64,000 nucleotides of DNA. Source: Morella rubra. Its lineage: Eukaryota; Streptophyta; Magnoliopsida; Fagales; Myricaceae. The number at the start of each line of letters is the position of its first letter. Position 1 is the stretch's first letter. The notes beneath the pieces are model-generated. The model was not told the DNA's origin. It saw only the letters and a program-made list of their open reading frames with translations, and did not search any database. Positions 46,942 to 59,620 of this stretch are shown piece by piece. The stretch spans positions 26,534,715 to 26,598,714 of the forward strand of contig CM025854.1 in the NCBI GenBank assembly GCA_003952965.2, read 5' to 3'. The position numbers and the translations under genes are program-made.

Positions 46942-49900
46942 TCGACTGTTGCTCTCATAACAAGATAATTCCTGTCTGACTTTGCAAATATTCTGGACTG
47001 GGTACTTTTCCTATATGTTTCTTGGTATCCTTCAATTAAGAAAGTAAGAAATAAGTTGAAGAGTAAAGGGCTTGTGTCAAGAGGACAAAGAGATAAAGAA
47101 GTGCATGATGCAAGAGACAAGGAATGGCATAATTCAAGTGCACATGCTTTGGAGCACAAAATGACAGGTAACGATTGCTTTCGTGGTTGTCCCATGCTGT
47201 TTTCTTTATTTACTTTTGGTCTTTGCTCACACATGGTGCACATAATTTGATTTGGTTCCCTTATCTATTACCCATTACATAAGGAGTAAGAAGGACCAAG
47301 TTTAGGTAGTTCGTTTTATGTGAGGAGTGTTTGAAGTGTTCTTTCAATTTGATTTGAAGAGATTATGATTTGGTATCTTTTCTGCTGTACTTGTTTAAAC
47401 TTATTGATTCGTTCATGACAAGGGTTCTCTTTTCTAACTGAATTGCTGTCTAATTAGTGACTTACTATTTCCGCTCTAGAATATGTTATTTTCTGCACGA
47501 ACCTCTGCAGAATACGGCCACCACCCCTTGAAAATCCTGATTACTTCAAGGAGGTCATAAACTAGCACTTTATGTTTGTCTTGGCATCATTTTGGACCCA
47601 CCAATATTTCAAAGCAAATTCTCCAAAATAAATTAATGACTAAACACGAAAGTTGTGAAACCTATTGGAAATACATTGATCCATAGGTGAAACAGAAAGT
47701 TACAGAGCTAATGGAATGGAAGCCTCTCTGCACGTTCCTTCATCTAGTCTCTATTGAGTCAACTTTCTGGTAACCGAAGGATAGAGACGAATTGTTCAGA
47801 TGGGAGGGCATTTCGGAGTTATAGTCCTCCTATTATTGTATACAAAAGATTTACCATGTGAGCTGGAAGTAGGCAAACACATGGAAGGAAGGGTGAGTGG
47901 GGAAGACTTAATCATGTAACCTGCTCGAGGACAACAGGGGCCTATGCAGCGTGGTTGTTCCATCTTATATTTTCCTGATTACTTCTTTAAAACTCCTACA
48001 TATGTGCAGATTTGATTTCAAATCCTCTCCTACGTTTCAAATCATCTTCTAGAGCAAGTTTTGCTTCGTTTATTTTGGTCCCGCAAAATCACTTAGTTTT
48101 TTTTTTCTGCGCAAAATCCTGCAGTTGGGCCCGGTTTTTTTTCTCTGGTTTTTACTGTTTTTCTTTTGGTCGGATCCCTTTTCTCTTTGTTGCGGACGGG
48201 AAAAGATAGTTCCAGTCCTACCACTTACTGGGTTTGGAAGATACAAGTAGCTTTATCCTCTGCAGTTGTTCTCTGCGTTGGAAAGTGTGATATGTTACTT
48301 GTACTGGTCCCAAATGCTCATATTGGATGAATCGATAATTAGATGGCCAGTGCCTCATGCTTCAGCTCAATCATAAAACCATGAAGAGTCGGTATCCAGT
48401 TCGCCACTTGAAAAAGAATATATCTTCGGGTTAACCAGGTCTTTATTGCAGGGCAACCTAGTATAAAGCGTGCCACCTTTCTTTTAGAGGTGGCCTGGCT
48501 TAACAAAAGATAGAATTGCTTTGGTCTAACGAAGGAAAAGGTAGGATCCTGGCCCTGCATATGATAGTTTTGATCATTTGGGCATATGACTTCAACTAAT
48601 ACCATCCTCAGCGACACCGTGATAGAGGATCCACAGTCTGGAAACGACTACAGTCGGAAAAACATCTTTAAAAGCCATGAAAAAAATATTGTACTAAAAA
48701 GGGGAAGGGGGAGATTTATAACATACTCCTAATACCCCTCGAATTCACCTTAAAGTTAGTGTCATGCAGCCTTTTCCTACACAGTCTAATAGAAGAATGT
48801 TCTGCGGCATAGCATATAATAAAAGAAGTTCTGACCAATGGAAGAGAAGTGATGCACACTGTTCTGCAGAAAAGCTTCAAAGACATGAAATATTCTACCT
48901 AACTTTGTTCAACACTCTCTTGCATTTCTGAAAATTAAAAAATTACATGCGTTTTTCCTGTTAATTCTAGGACTTTGACAACTCTGTGCTACTTGGTAGG
49001 TTCACATCCTCTTTTTGACCATAAAAGCAAATGCGTTTTTAGTTTTTCTTGACAACTTCGAAGTTCGAACTGTAGCCATTGAGCTCTGCTCCCAAAAACC
49101 TCCAGAAACTAGTTTTCAATTTCTGCATTTGCGAGAACTCCCACTTTTTACGAACCAGCATATTAGAAGATGAAATATATATTTTCAAAGGAACAAATGG
49201 ATCAGTCTTCACCACCACTACCTTTTTTTTCATGACAGTGCGACTCTTAATTGAAAATTTCAAGAAAGATAGCTCAAAAGAAATCCAAGTTAGCACTTGT
49301 GGGGGAAATATAAATCGGGAAGTTTTCAAATTAACAAAAGACGAAATAAACTACCGCTTTATATTATGTCAATAACACTCTTCATTGTACACCTCAAAAC
49401 TCCGCCCTCTGTATGGAGGTACCAGTACCACCCAAGATTGAACTGTTTTGGACCCCCATGGGCCTTTTCTAGAACCCTTCTGGACTTTTGTGAGCTAGTC
49501 TGAGGTGCGTCATGTCCTAAGTCCAACCTGTAGAAGTGGCCTTTTCAGAGATTGATTGTCATCGTTGGAAAGTGTTCAGCGTGCCAAATAGTTTGTATCG
49601 ATTCGCTTAGTTCATGGAGTAATAAACAGACGCATCCAGCTGTTTTAGAACTTTGAGGTTCATGCGTCTTTCTTCTTGTTTTTTTGCAACCAGATACAGG
49701 CATTATGGCTCATGGGTTATATCCGATTTAGGAACAGCATACGAGGGATAGGAAAGGGATCGAGGTTGCGTTCTGGAGATTCAAGGAGAGGCAGAGAGAG
49801 AGGGTCAAAGGATCATATAGTCCAAACGACAATGTCACAGGCAGCCATTGCTTTCGTGTTGTCTGAGTTGTCTCCTTTCTGGTGTTTCCTTGCACATGGT

Positions 49901-52900
49901 GAATATACCTCGCTCGATTTTGATTCCCTTTTCTCCTTATAGAACTACAAATACTCGTTGCTCGTGTGTGAGAAATTAGAATCTGACAGATTCGTCACAT
50001 AACTCACATTTTTGTTCTAAGACAATTGAGTCGTTTGGTACAGATTTCTGGTGCATGATTATTGATTAGAAAAAAGTAGTTGGTTTTGACGAGTGCCTTT
50101 AAGATGTTCCAATGGTTAAATTGTTTCCGTAGTTAGATAACTGCACAGGGATTATTAAATTGTGAGTAATTTACTGGTCTTATTAGAATCACCTACTCCA
50201 ATTGATTATTAAAATTTTGGATACTTTTTCTCTGCTATTCAAAGATAAAACTGAAAAATTTGTAAGTTTATTTACACCCCAAATGTCTTCCATGGAGGCC
50301 GAGAGAAAAAAAAAATGTCTTCCATGGAGTAATGTGAAGACAATTTATTTATGAGAGGTAGACTCCAAAGTCTTTCAATCCATTGAATGAAGTACCCACG
50401 TTAGACCAAGCGAGTTAATGAAACTAATGGCCAAATTTTTTTTGGGTAGTGACTTTTAAACTATAGTGTCAATGAACGAGAGTTCTCTGTAATTTCTTAT
50501 TTCAATTATATAATGTAATTTAGAGAGATAGATATGATAATAAATTCTATGCAATTATACTATTTGCATGGTATAATCTAAAAAGAGATAGAGATAATAA
50601 GTCGATCCTAAACAGCTATATTATTTAATATTATACATATAAAGTTTTAAACAACATAAATTTTATAATGAAATTCATTTGTTATATCTATTTCTCTATG
50701 AATTAAACCACCTTATTACAAAAAATTGCAAAAGATGGGGATACGGTGTCGAATTCGTATTGCATTTTCTCCGTAAAGATGTTGGGTGTGCATATTAAAG
50801 TTAGGGCTTAACTTTTCAACTAGAAACGAACAAATACAAATCATCAGTAAAGAAGAAAAAAGGCCACTTTGCAAGCGGAGAACTCTACCATCTCGTCCTT
50901 TACGAGAGATGACAGATGAAAGAGGCTGAAGCCTTCGCTTTTGGACATTCAACACATGGCTCATACGGCCGAGTCAGTGAGTTAGGACCTTATAATTTTC
51001 TAACCCTATCGCTCCTAGACTGGTACAAAGTAATTGAGATGGGCCATCGCTTGCACCAAGTGGCATTGGCAATTTGGCACGATTCACCAAACCTACTGAA
51101 CCACAACATGATTGACTTTGTCACATCCTAACCAATTCCTCCAAATGGCATCGAAACATACTTCCTGATCTTCATGGCTGTCGGTGCAGCTCCACCTCCG
51201 TTTGATGTGTAGAAATATCTTCGGCCAGTTTCATCAAAGTTTCAACGCTTATCCTCCTCTGATTTTCATATGAAAACTCTGGATGTTTAGTCTCTGGGTT
51301 CTACTGGGTCCGACAGGGATCAAAAAGGTTAGGCATGTCATATGTGCAAAACAAACAACAAAATTGGACGTGTAATAAGTACAAGTCGTTTGTTTCTCTT
51401 ATTTAGTTTATGTATTTATCGTTGAAGTCTCTTGTTTACGCTCTCTGTTTCTCCATAAACGCAACTACAGAGGTCACTTGTTTGTTGATCTTTCTTTTGT
51501 TTCTACGTAGACAAATCTATAGCTGGTCAAAATCTTTTGGTCTTTACCGTCCATGTCCAACCAAAATATTCAAAGGCCCCTGTTTGGTCCGAGGCCTACT
51601 TAGGTTAAAAAAGACCTTTCCTTTTCACCTAAAACGAACAACTTCTGCCTCGGTTTGTAAGGGCCCTGCCAGCTTATAGCGACTCACGTTGTGCCCTTAA
51701 AAAAGCACTTCTACTTTTTTTTTTCCTGTCTGCTAGAGCTTCTCAAGAACTGGCACTAGAAACCAAACGCCTGCAAATTGGGATTTGGGAGAGATTTTCA
51801 ACGGAAGCAGACAGGGAAGTGATATATGCAGTTGTTTTGAAACTCGTCAGTTAGAGGAAACCCCATCTGTCTCCTGTGACTGGGGGTGTTCAACGTTGGG
51901 CCAAAATCGTCTGGGTCGACCACTTTGGGTCGTTTATGTGTTAAAATTTTGGACAATTTTAATAAAATAATTTATTTCTTCTTATTAAATTATAATATAA
52001 AAAATTTATATTAGTAACCATGAGGAACAAATAGTTGAAGTTAGAACTATATAGATCAACTAAAATTAAAAGGATCATTAGATAATTTCTCTTATTTTTA
52101 ATTTAGTAAATTTTAATAAGCAAAAATCAGAGTAATAAACTTTAGTTATTAAGCTTTTAAAAATTTCTAGCTAAAAAAGAAACATTTTGAAATCTCGAAC
52201 ATAATTTTTTTTTTCTTTTTTCAGAAAAAAAGGACGTGTTCAAATAAGTCCGCTGAAGAGGAGAAGCGAGTTCAGAGTAAAACTCTAGTCGCGGCGTGTA
52301 AGCCTCGTTAGCCTAAAGATTACTATTTGGACAAGCTTTGAAATTAGAGGCTCCTGCAGGGCGCGAGAGCAGACAGACGTAGACTCAACGGCATAGCCAG
52401 TCGGACACAAAGCTCGGATTTCTGGTATTATCTGTATGCACTCTGTTCCAATCCATCCAACTTTTGTCCCTATTCTAATCCCTTTGATCAATTTTCACGC
52501 CTCCCATTGGCATTGAAGAAAACGACGCCGATTATTATAATAACTCTGTTGAGTCACTGTGGTGGTTGACCAATGCTCCAGTGCGCGTGGGGTTTGCTCT
52601 CTGTCCCCGCTTCCTCTTATCCTGCGCACACCCTTTCTTTCACTCTCACACTCTCGCCTCACTCTCTGTCCGACTCTCCCTCTTTGGCAGAGAAACAGAG
52701 TGAGTCTCGAGCTTCTTCAATCTATAGGGCTTTGCGAAGAACCGTCGAATCATGTGATTCCATTCTCTTCCTCCTTTCCTTTTACCGTTCAGCACTGTCC
52801 TGAAAATCACCGTCGTCTACAGCCTCTCTCTCTCTCTCTCTCTCTCGCTGAGAGTAGTTCAGCCTTGTTGCGTGCAGCGTTGTAACAGTCCGTTCTCTCT

Positions 52901-53265
52901 CTCTCTCTCTCTCTCGGTGTAAGTCTGTGCCTCGTGGAGAGTGCGTCGTTGCTTTGCAGGCTCCGAAGTGTTGCTTTCCGGATTCAGCTTTATGTTATCT
53001 TGCTCACGTTCAGCATTGTAATTGTTATTGCTGCACGGAAGGTTCCTGTTTTTAGGCTTTGTGCTCTCGCTGGTTGAGCTCTGGATTACGAGTCCCATTG
53101 GGAAATTTGATGCTGTCTCTCGGGGGAGCGATGTAATTGTGTTCGATGTAAATATTTATTGGCCACAATGCAGGTTTGGATTTAAGAAATTTGGAGGATT
53201 TCGTGGATATTTTGCGTGTTTATGAGAGGCTGAGGGGGTGTGGGAGTTGTCAGGGTCTATTAATT
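46942..53265. other. Long spacer upstream of the TRM gene
   Basis: More than 6 kb without a supportable gene. ORFs (for example 49039-49329 minus, 49079-49375 plus, 49676-49942, 52559-52885) are short and resemble nothing I recognise. The final ~700 bases hold two CT microsatellites and are probably TRM promoter and leader. A possible AT-rich inverted-repeat element lies at about 50507-50705. Confidence 0.55.
52824..52915 (+). repeat. CT microsatellites in the TRM leader region
   Basis: Two CT runs (about 52824-52846 and 52894-52915) lie 350-440 bases before the TRM start codon. CT-rich leaders are common in plant genes. Confidence 0.85.
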
Positions 53266-56200
53266 ATGGAAGAAATGAATGAGAATCCGGAGAAATCGTC
53301 GTCGTCGTTGGCGATTGCTACAGAGAAGAGGACGCACAGGCCTGGTGGTTGTGTGGGGATTTTCTTTCAGCTTTTCGATTGGAACCGGAGGTTCGCCAAG
53401 AAGAAGCTCTTCTCCATGAAGCTGCTTCCTCCAGGTCACTCTCTTATCCCACTAGACAAACTTGCATTTATCTTTTGTGTTACACTTTATCTCTTTCTGA
53501 GCACGTAAACATTAAGACTTTCACATTTGAGAGAAAAAATGTTTGATTTTTGAACTTTCCTTTTTGGTTTTGGCTATCTTAGTTCGTGGAAAACAAGCTT
53601 CTAAGAAGTTTAAAGGGGGTGAGAAGATGCCCATTTCCAAGCTTCATTTGGTATGCATTTGACTTTCTAGAATTCTGGATTCTTGCTCTTCATGTTGCTG
53701 TCTTTGTGGGTTTCAAGTTCTTTTTTATTTTTGTAATATGGTCTTCTGGTAATGTTTGAAGTATAGATTGCCGACGAGAACAGTGGGGGCTTCCCGAATG
53801 TGAAGAAAAATGGGAATCGTCGGGTGGATTTAGAGAAAAAGCTTGAAATGCGGGCTCCGGGTTTGGTTGCCAGGCTTATGGGTCTTGAATCCATGCCGAC
53901 TGTGCATCGTGATAAGCCTAAGAAACCTTCAATCTCTGATAACTATGATAAGGGAGAAGAGAAATTTCGGGGTAGTCATGGTGAGTTTAATAAGGAGGAG
54001 TTGAATTTGGAGAAAGGAGGAGCCAAGCAGGAATCAAGGCCTCAGAAGCTGCAAAGAACTGGGACATTTGAGAGTCGGGCAATGACTAGGTTCGGGGCTG
54101 AGGCATTGCAAATTAAGAGTGTTTTACAACGGTCAAGAAAGCACCATCATCATCACCAAAAGCTTCCTTCTCCAGTGAAGAGTCCAAGAATTTCCTCTGG
54201 GAGGAATATGTCTCGGAGCTCTCGGTTAATTGGCGCTGCTACTAGGATTTTGGAACCAGGCTTGCAAGCTACAAGCAGAGCAAAGTGCGCTCTTACTTAT
54301 TCAAGTTCTATGCATTATTCTCCCAAGGATGAGATGGTGACAGAGGGAAATGGGGTTACATCACCCGAGGAATGGAATCAATGCAGTTTTAATGCTGGTA
54401 CATCCAAGCCTTTGATGGGCCAGAGTTCTTGTCAGAATTGTGGTAATTTGGTGGACTTCAGACCAATTTTTGAGGAACAGCCATCTGCTTTTTCTGCTTC
54501 AAGTTTTGTCAATGGCTCTTCTCAGGATTCAGGATGGAATAAATCCAGGCCAGCAGCATCCTGTCATGAACAAGAAAAAGATGCAGTTTTTGAGAGAAGT
54601 AATGACCAGGCTGTTCCTCAAGTTGCTCAAATAAAGGACAGTTTGCGAATCCATAATGAACAAATTACAGGAGCAGTATCTCATAAAGGTCAACGACAAT
54701 GGCATTTATCAAGCCACGAATGCAAGCCTCAAAAAGATGAAGCATCTCCCATTGCTCTCAAGCACAGGACGCAAACAGATGAGCTTATGTTGTTAAGCAG
54801 GGATAAGATTCCACCCAGGTCTAAACTAAGTAATCTGCAGAGTCGAAGAGTCTCATCAGTTGGAAATCCTTCTAGTGGGACCAAAGATTTTGTTGCTTTG
54901 AACCGAAGTCTAAGTGGTCTATCCAGGCCAAGGATGCCTACCAAGGTGGATAATTGTAGGTTCGATATTGATAGGAAGGATTGCCATGGACGAGATGCTT
55001 CCACACCACAGTTAAGGACTCCAGGACGAAAAAGGAGGACAATAAATGTCAGTGGGCGAGCTGAAAGTAGAACATATGTCAGTTCAAATATTGCGAAAGA
55101 AAGAAATGTTGAGACTGAGACTTTGACTGCAAAATTGATGGGGTCTAATGCCCATTCCATGGACTGTAATGGTAGATTAGCCTGTCAGGGTGATCAAAAC
55201 AGAGCTGATGGAAGTAAGGAAACTGATATTGTTTCTTTTACATTTAACTCCCCTATAAAGCACGAGGCTGGAATCCCAACAGAACTGGAGGAGAAAGAGA
55301 GAGTTGAAGATGTAAAGACATCTTTTCAAAAGCCATTACCATTTAGAAGAGATGCTTTGGGGGTCCTTCTGGAACAAAAACTGAAGGAATTGACTTGTCA
55401 AGAAGATGATGAGTTGGCAACTGGTACTCCAACGAAGGCATCTGCTGCAATGATTCTCCAGGAGTTAATATCTGCCTTGACAACAGAGCAGCCGTGCTCT
55501 TGGGATAATCATATGTTTGATAAGGATATTGCTTTCAAGGTGAGTTATTCACAAGTTTGATTCTGCAGTTCAACTTGTGTTGCTTTATCCCAGCAACTCT
55601 TTTACTCTTTAGCTATTCCATAACCACACTCCCATAAAGCAGAAAGACATTGCTATTTTAGGTGGAATTATTGCTTTGATATTTTGCTTTTTAGGTTAGA
55701 GATCTTCTTATGTTGCAGACTCTTCTATCTGAATCATTATGTTAATTGTGCATGTGGGTTACAAGCATTTATTGTTATGCAACTCTGAGTGCATGGTTAC
55801 TATGGCAAAGAATGTGAGTATTCAGTGATTATAATTGCGGAATTGACTACAAGGTTTCATTTGCAAAATTACATACTTATTTAATATTTGTTTATTTGTC
55901 TTGACTACAAGGTTATTTATCTATCTGCTTATATGATTCTTTAATGGCTTGCTTTGAAGCATTATTACTGTTGGTCCTTTTATGCTCTTGTAGAGTGAAT
56001 TGTGTTTTTAGCAATCATTTGTTCATAACAAGCGTGGTTTCTATTGTTATTCTCTTCAGACAGAAGCGGAGATGGAAAGGTTAGTTGGAAGTTCACGTGA
56101 AAGACATCATCTGAGCCCTGGCTCTGTTCTTGAAGCTTCGTTTTCTTCTAGTAGTCGAGATGAAAGCCCAGGTAGAAATAGAAAAACACATTTAAGAGAA

Positions 56201-57084
56201 TGCTAAACACAGAATCTTTTGTAAATCTACTTTTGTCTCATTTCTTAAAAAATCTTTTTGCAGCTCATGACAAATGTGACTTCAATTTCTGCCTATTCAT
56301 GTTTCCTAATGTCTGTTTCAAATCATTGCTTGCAGTTCCAGGACATAGGTTGCGCCCTGATTCCATGGATTACTCCTATAATCTGTTGCAACCATTCAAT
56401 TCTGATGCCGATCTTTTGGATTCTGCTACCTCATTGGATAAAAGGAGGACTGATAGGGAGATGGTGACTGGTTTTGTCAGAAATGTTTCTAAAATGTTAA
56501 TTGATATGAATCTTATGGGGGCCAGATTGGCTGGAACTAAGCTCACTCATGCAAAGGAGGTAATCTTGAATGCTGAGCTTTTGTTTGGAAGTGCAACCCC
56601 CCATAATCTGGATGGAATGAAAAGTTTTCTCGTTAGTCCTCGTTTCCTTGATGAATTGGAAGCCTTTGCTCGTGCGGCATGGATAAATCCAGTTGGCTTT
56701 ATTGGTTTAGAGGACACCAAAGAGGGAAATCTCCTTAGGAGATTTCTTTTGGACATGCTCATAGAATGTTTAGATGCAAAATATGGTCGATACTATAGTT
56801 CTGGATTCAAGGCTTGGTTAAGATTGCCATTGTGCACGACTAGGGAGCAGTTGATTCTAGATGTCGCTGAGGAGGTCAGAAGGTGGACAGATTTGGCAGG
56901 GATGATTCCTGACGAGATAATTGAATGGGAGATGAGTCATTCCTTGGGGAAATGGACAGATTTTGATATTGAAGCATTTGAGACTGGCACTGAAATTGAT
57001 GGAGACATACTTCAAGTTTTGGTTGAGGAAATTGTCATGGACGTTTGGGATTGCAGGCCGGGTTCCGTTCTGAATTGTGTATAA
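53266..57084 (+). CDS. TRM / LONGIFOLIA family protein (TRM22-like), five exons
   Basis: Model: 53266-53434, 53583-53650, 53767-55539, 56060-56171, 56336-57084; phases agree, 956 residues. N-terminal motif RPGGCVGIFFQLFDWNRRFA; DUF3741-type motif APGLVARLMGLESMP (about residues 95-110); a long Ser/Lys/Arg-rich disordered middle with a histidine run (HHHHHQ); C-terminal DUF4378 domain with ELLFGS, LVSPRFLDELEAFARAAW, RRFLLDMLIECLDAKYG and LVEEIVMDVWDCRPGSVLNC. TRM proteins bring the TON1-PP2A (TTP) complex to cortical microtubules and steer cell elongation and division plane. The gene is convergent with the next one. Confidence 0.9.
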
Positions 57085-57775
57085 GCCTGCTATTTTTGCT
57101 GTTTTTTTTTTCCCATTGTTAATGACTCACCAGAACTTCTTTGACTGTTAACGGGAGCAAGAAGACGTGTTTTGTACAAATTGATCAGTGCTATTTCTTC
57201 AGAAGTGGCTTCTGGGTTTGGATATAAGTTGTGTTGAAAATCCAATCAGTTTGTTTTTTGTTTATAGGGGTAAGTAAAACAGTTTGTAATGTGTTCTTTA
57301 ATTATTGTGAGTGAAGGCTCTGAGGTGGAAATCCCGTCTCCGTCGTATCTCTATTTTAAGAAAGCATGCTTGAAGGACTTCTAACTCTTATTATCTTATA
57401 GAATGCATCCGGTGATGGTTAATTTTGCAATGATTAACCACGTTTCCCAGATATATAGTACGACCATTCCTCGAGAATTCTGGGCTTACATTCCCGACTA
57501 ATGCGTCTAAAATCGCACCAAACTCGAGGAAGTAAAAACAGAGAAGCATTTTCTCGAATTCTTACATCCCATTAGGGAAGGAACGGATTCCATGGGACCT
57601 TCACTATATTACTTCTCATGGTCACATCCAGAGCTTTGCAATCTTCTCAAGCAATAGAGAAAACAAAAACAGAAAAAGAAGCAAAATCATATGCGTGAAA
57701 CAAGCTCAATTTCAATCAGAAAGAAGCACAGGAAAAGAAAACAACATCCTAGTAAAAGCATCGCAATCACCACAT
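57085..57775. other. Convergent intergenic region
   Basis: The 3' ends of the TRM gene (plus) and the small minus-strand gene meet here. No ORF of note. Confidence 0.7.
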
Positions 57776-58435
57776 TCAAAACTGTCTGTACCCCAAAACA
57801 GTCTTCGCCACACCTCTACTGCTCCTCCCTCCCCTGTTTTCCCCAGTAATCGCATTTGCTGCCGCCGATGACAGCCCCTTAAATTCCTCGACATTTGCAT
57901 AGCTCTTCCTTGCCATCAAACCACCAGCACCACCTCTCTTCTCCCCTGCATTTGCCGACTTGCTCCCTTTTGAATTTGATAAAACCCCATTAACTTTGGA
58001 CCAGCTCTTTGATGGCGGCGTCATCTCAAGCATCGACGGAAGTGGAATCACCGGCTTCCGGTTCTCTTTGCGCAGTGTAGCTGAAAAATCCGGCACCGAC
58101 TGTGCAAGAACAGAAGGCCCTTTGGGCCTAGAGACGAAGTTCCCTTGAAATTTGACCTGTTTTTTCGGAGGGGTTAGCTTGGGCTCATACTCTTCCCGTT
58201 CCTGTTGCCTTATTTGCTTCATTCTCAACCTTGATTCTCTCAGTTCAGCATATGCTCGGTATCTGGGACCTCTCTCCATGATAAAGCTCTCCGTAGTGAG
58301 ACTGAGAGGAACGGGTAGGTCGGAGTTCGAATTCTGAGAGCGGATGAGAGAAATGGGGTCGAGAGCGTGGAAGAGAGATTGTAGCATGGGATTTGATTGT
58401 TGGTTTTGCTGCAGAGAGCCGTTGGTCTCTGCCAT
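57776..58435 (-). CDS. Small conserved plant protein (AT1G67035-like)
   Basis: A single-exon frame of 219 residues from the ATG at 58435 (MAETNGSLQQNQQSNPMLQS). Conserved-looking blocks: SLFHALDPISLIRS, ESFIMERGPRYRAYAELRES, RMKQIRQQEREEYEP, KKQVKFQGNF, and the end GVAKTVLGYRQF. The middle looks helical and charged; no membrane segment. I recall the Arabidopsis counterpart bearing the misleading name 'homeobox Hox-B3-like'; no homeodomain is visible. The frame is open further upstream to 58729, but that part is encoded by GA/CT microsatellite and a G tract and is most likely leader. An in-frame ATG at 58480 is an alternative start. Function unknown. Confidence 0.7.
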   Translation of the reverse strand: MAETNGSLQQNQQSNPMLQSLFHALDPISLIRSQNSNSDLPVPLSLTTESFIMERGPRYRAYAELRESRLRMKQIRQQEREEYEPKLTPPKKQVKFQGNFVSRPKGPSVLAQSVPDFSATLRKENRKPVIPLPSMLEMTPPSKSWSKVNGVLSNSKGSKSANAGEKRGGAGGLMARKSYANVEEFKGLSSAAANAITGENRGGRSSRGVAKTVLGYRQF

Positions 58436-59620
58436 CGATGAATTAGAAGTTTGGCTGTGCTTTCGTATGGGGTAGAGCATTGATTGATCAATAGCTTTTG
58501 TAGTTTCTTCTTGGGGTACTGTGCTTTCCGCAATAAAAAATTCGATTTTGCAACGGTCTACTACACGAAGGAGAGATGGGGGCGAGAGAGAGAGAGAGAG
58601 AAAAAGGGGGGGGGGGGGGAAGAGGTTGAAAGAGCTGCAGAGAGAGAGAGAGAGAGAGAAAGAGTCAATTGAGTCACTTTTCATTCGTTTCAACCTATTG
58701 CTTTTTTTTTTTTTTTTTGGGCATTTCAACCTATTGCTTAGTAGTTAGTTCCCAACGTTCTGATTGAGGTGGGTCCATTTTCAAAATCGAAAGGGCTACT
58801 CCGAATCACATTGGATTCCATAGCAACCGTCCGATTCAGTTGGATTTTCATGATGGATTTCAAGGCCCATCCGACTTTTTCGGATCCCATAGAAATGGGA
58901 TGCGTTTAGGACCTTGGGACGGTATCTTCGGAAGACACAGAGGACGTTGAACCGAGTGAGTGCTCAGTCTCGGTGTCTTTTCTGAAAGGACATATTTGAG
59001 TGATTTTTACATAAAGTCGCTCTTGAAGTCGGCCATCCAGAACGCTTTACATATGGCGCATATATTAGGCTCGATTTGACCAAACTATACACGACAATGG
59101 ATCCAAACTGCACTTTGCTGAGAACAATTCAGTAAGCATATGCCCTTTACGACGATTAAACCCAGATAAGCTTTTATTCATCCAACTGGGTATATCAAGG
59201 ACTGAGACTTGCTGGCATCCTCAACCCCCAAAGAAAATGTCTCAAGATACAAATGAGAACTCAAAGGCAGATAACCCAAGAGAGTAGATGGAAGTCCTGG
59301 AAAAATTGCAGGAGCACATGGAGCTTCCACAAATAAGAGAATATTACAAGCACCAAGAATAAATCTTGTTACGAATAGGAGCAATTCAATATAACCAACA
59401 ATATATATACAACAGAGGAAAAAGCCAAAGGAGGAAGGGGGATGGGAGAGGATTACAATTAATGTGGCCATAAAATGAAACAAAATTTATAATGTAAGGT
59501 ACCTTACAAGAAATTTCATCTCCTGGTTCACACATGAGAACCACCCAACTGAACACTCGTGCAATGATAGTATCGGAGAGACGACTTGTACCATTCTTCA
59601 ATCCCCTTTATCTTTTAGGA
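58436..59620. other. Leader of 57776-58435 gene and spacer
   Basis: Contains GA runs (58584-58601, 58640-58659), a G tract (58606-58619) and a T tract near 58700; these are in the leader of the upstream minus-strand gene. The rest, to 59620, includes the 3' untranslated region of the peptidyl-tRNA hydrolase gene. Confidence 0.65.

Noticed and set aside
49039..49375. Overlapping ~97-residue ORFs on both strands
   Set aside because: No family resemblance, no splice context, AT-rich; treated as chance.
58436..58729. N-terminal extension of the 57776-58435 protein
   Set aside because: Encoded by GA/CT microsatellite and G tract; typical leader sequence, not conserved-looking protein.
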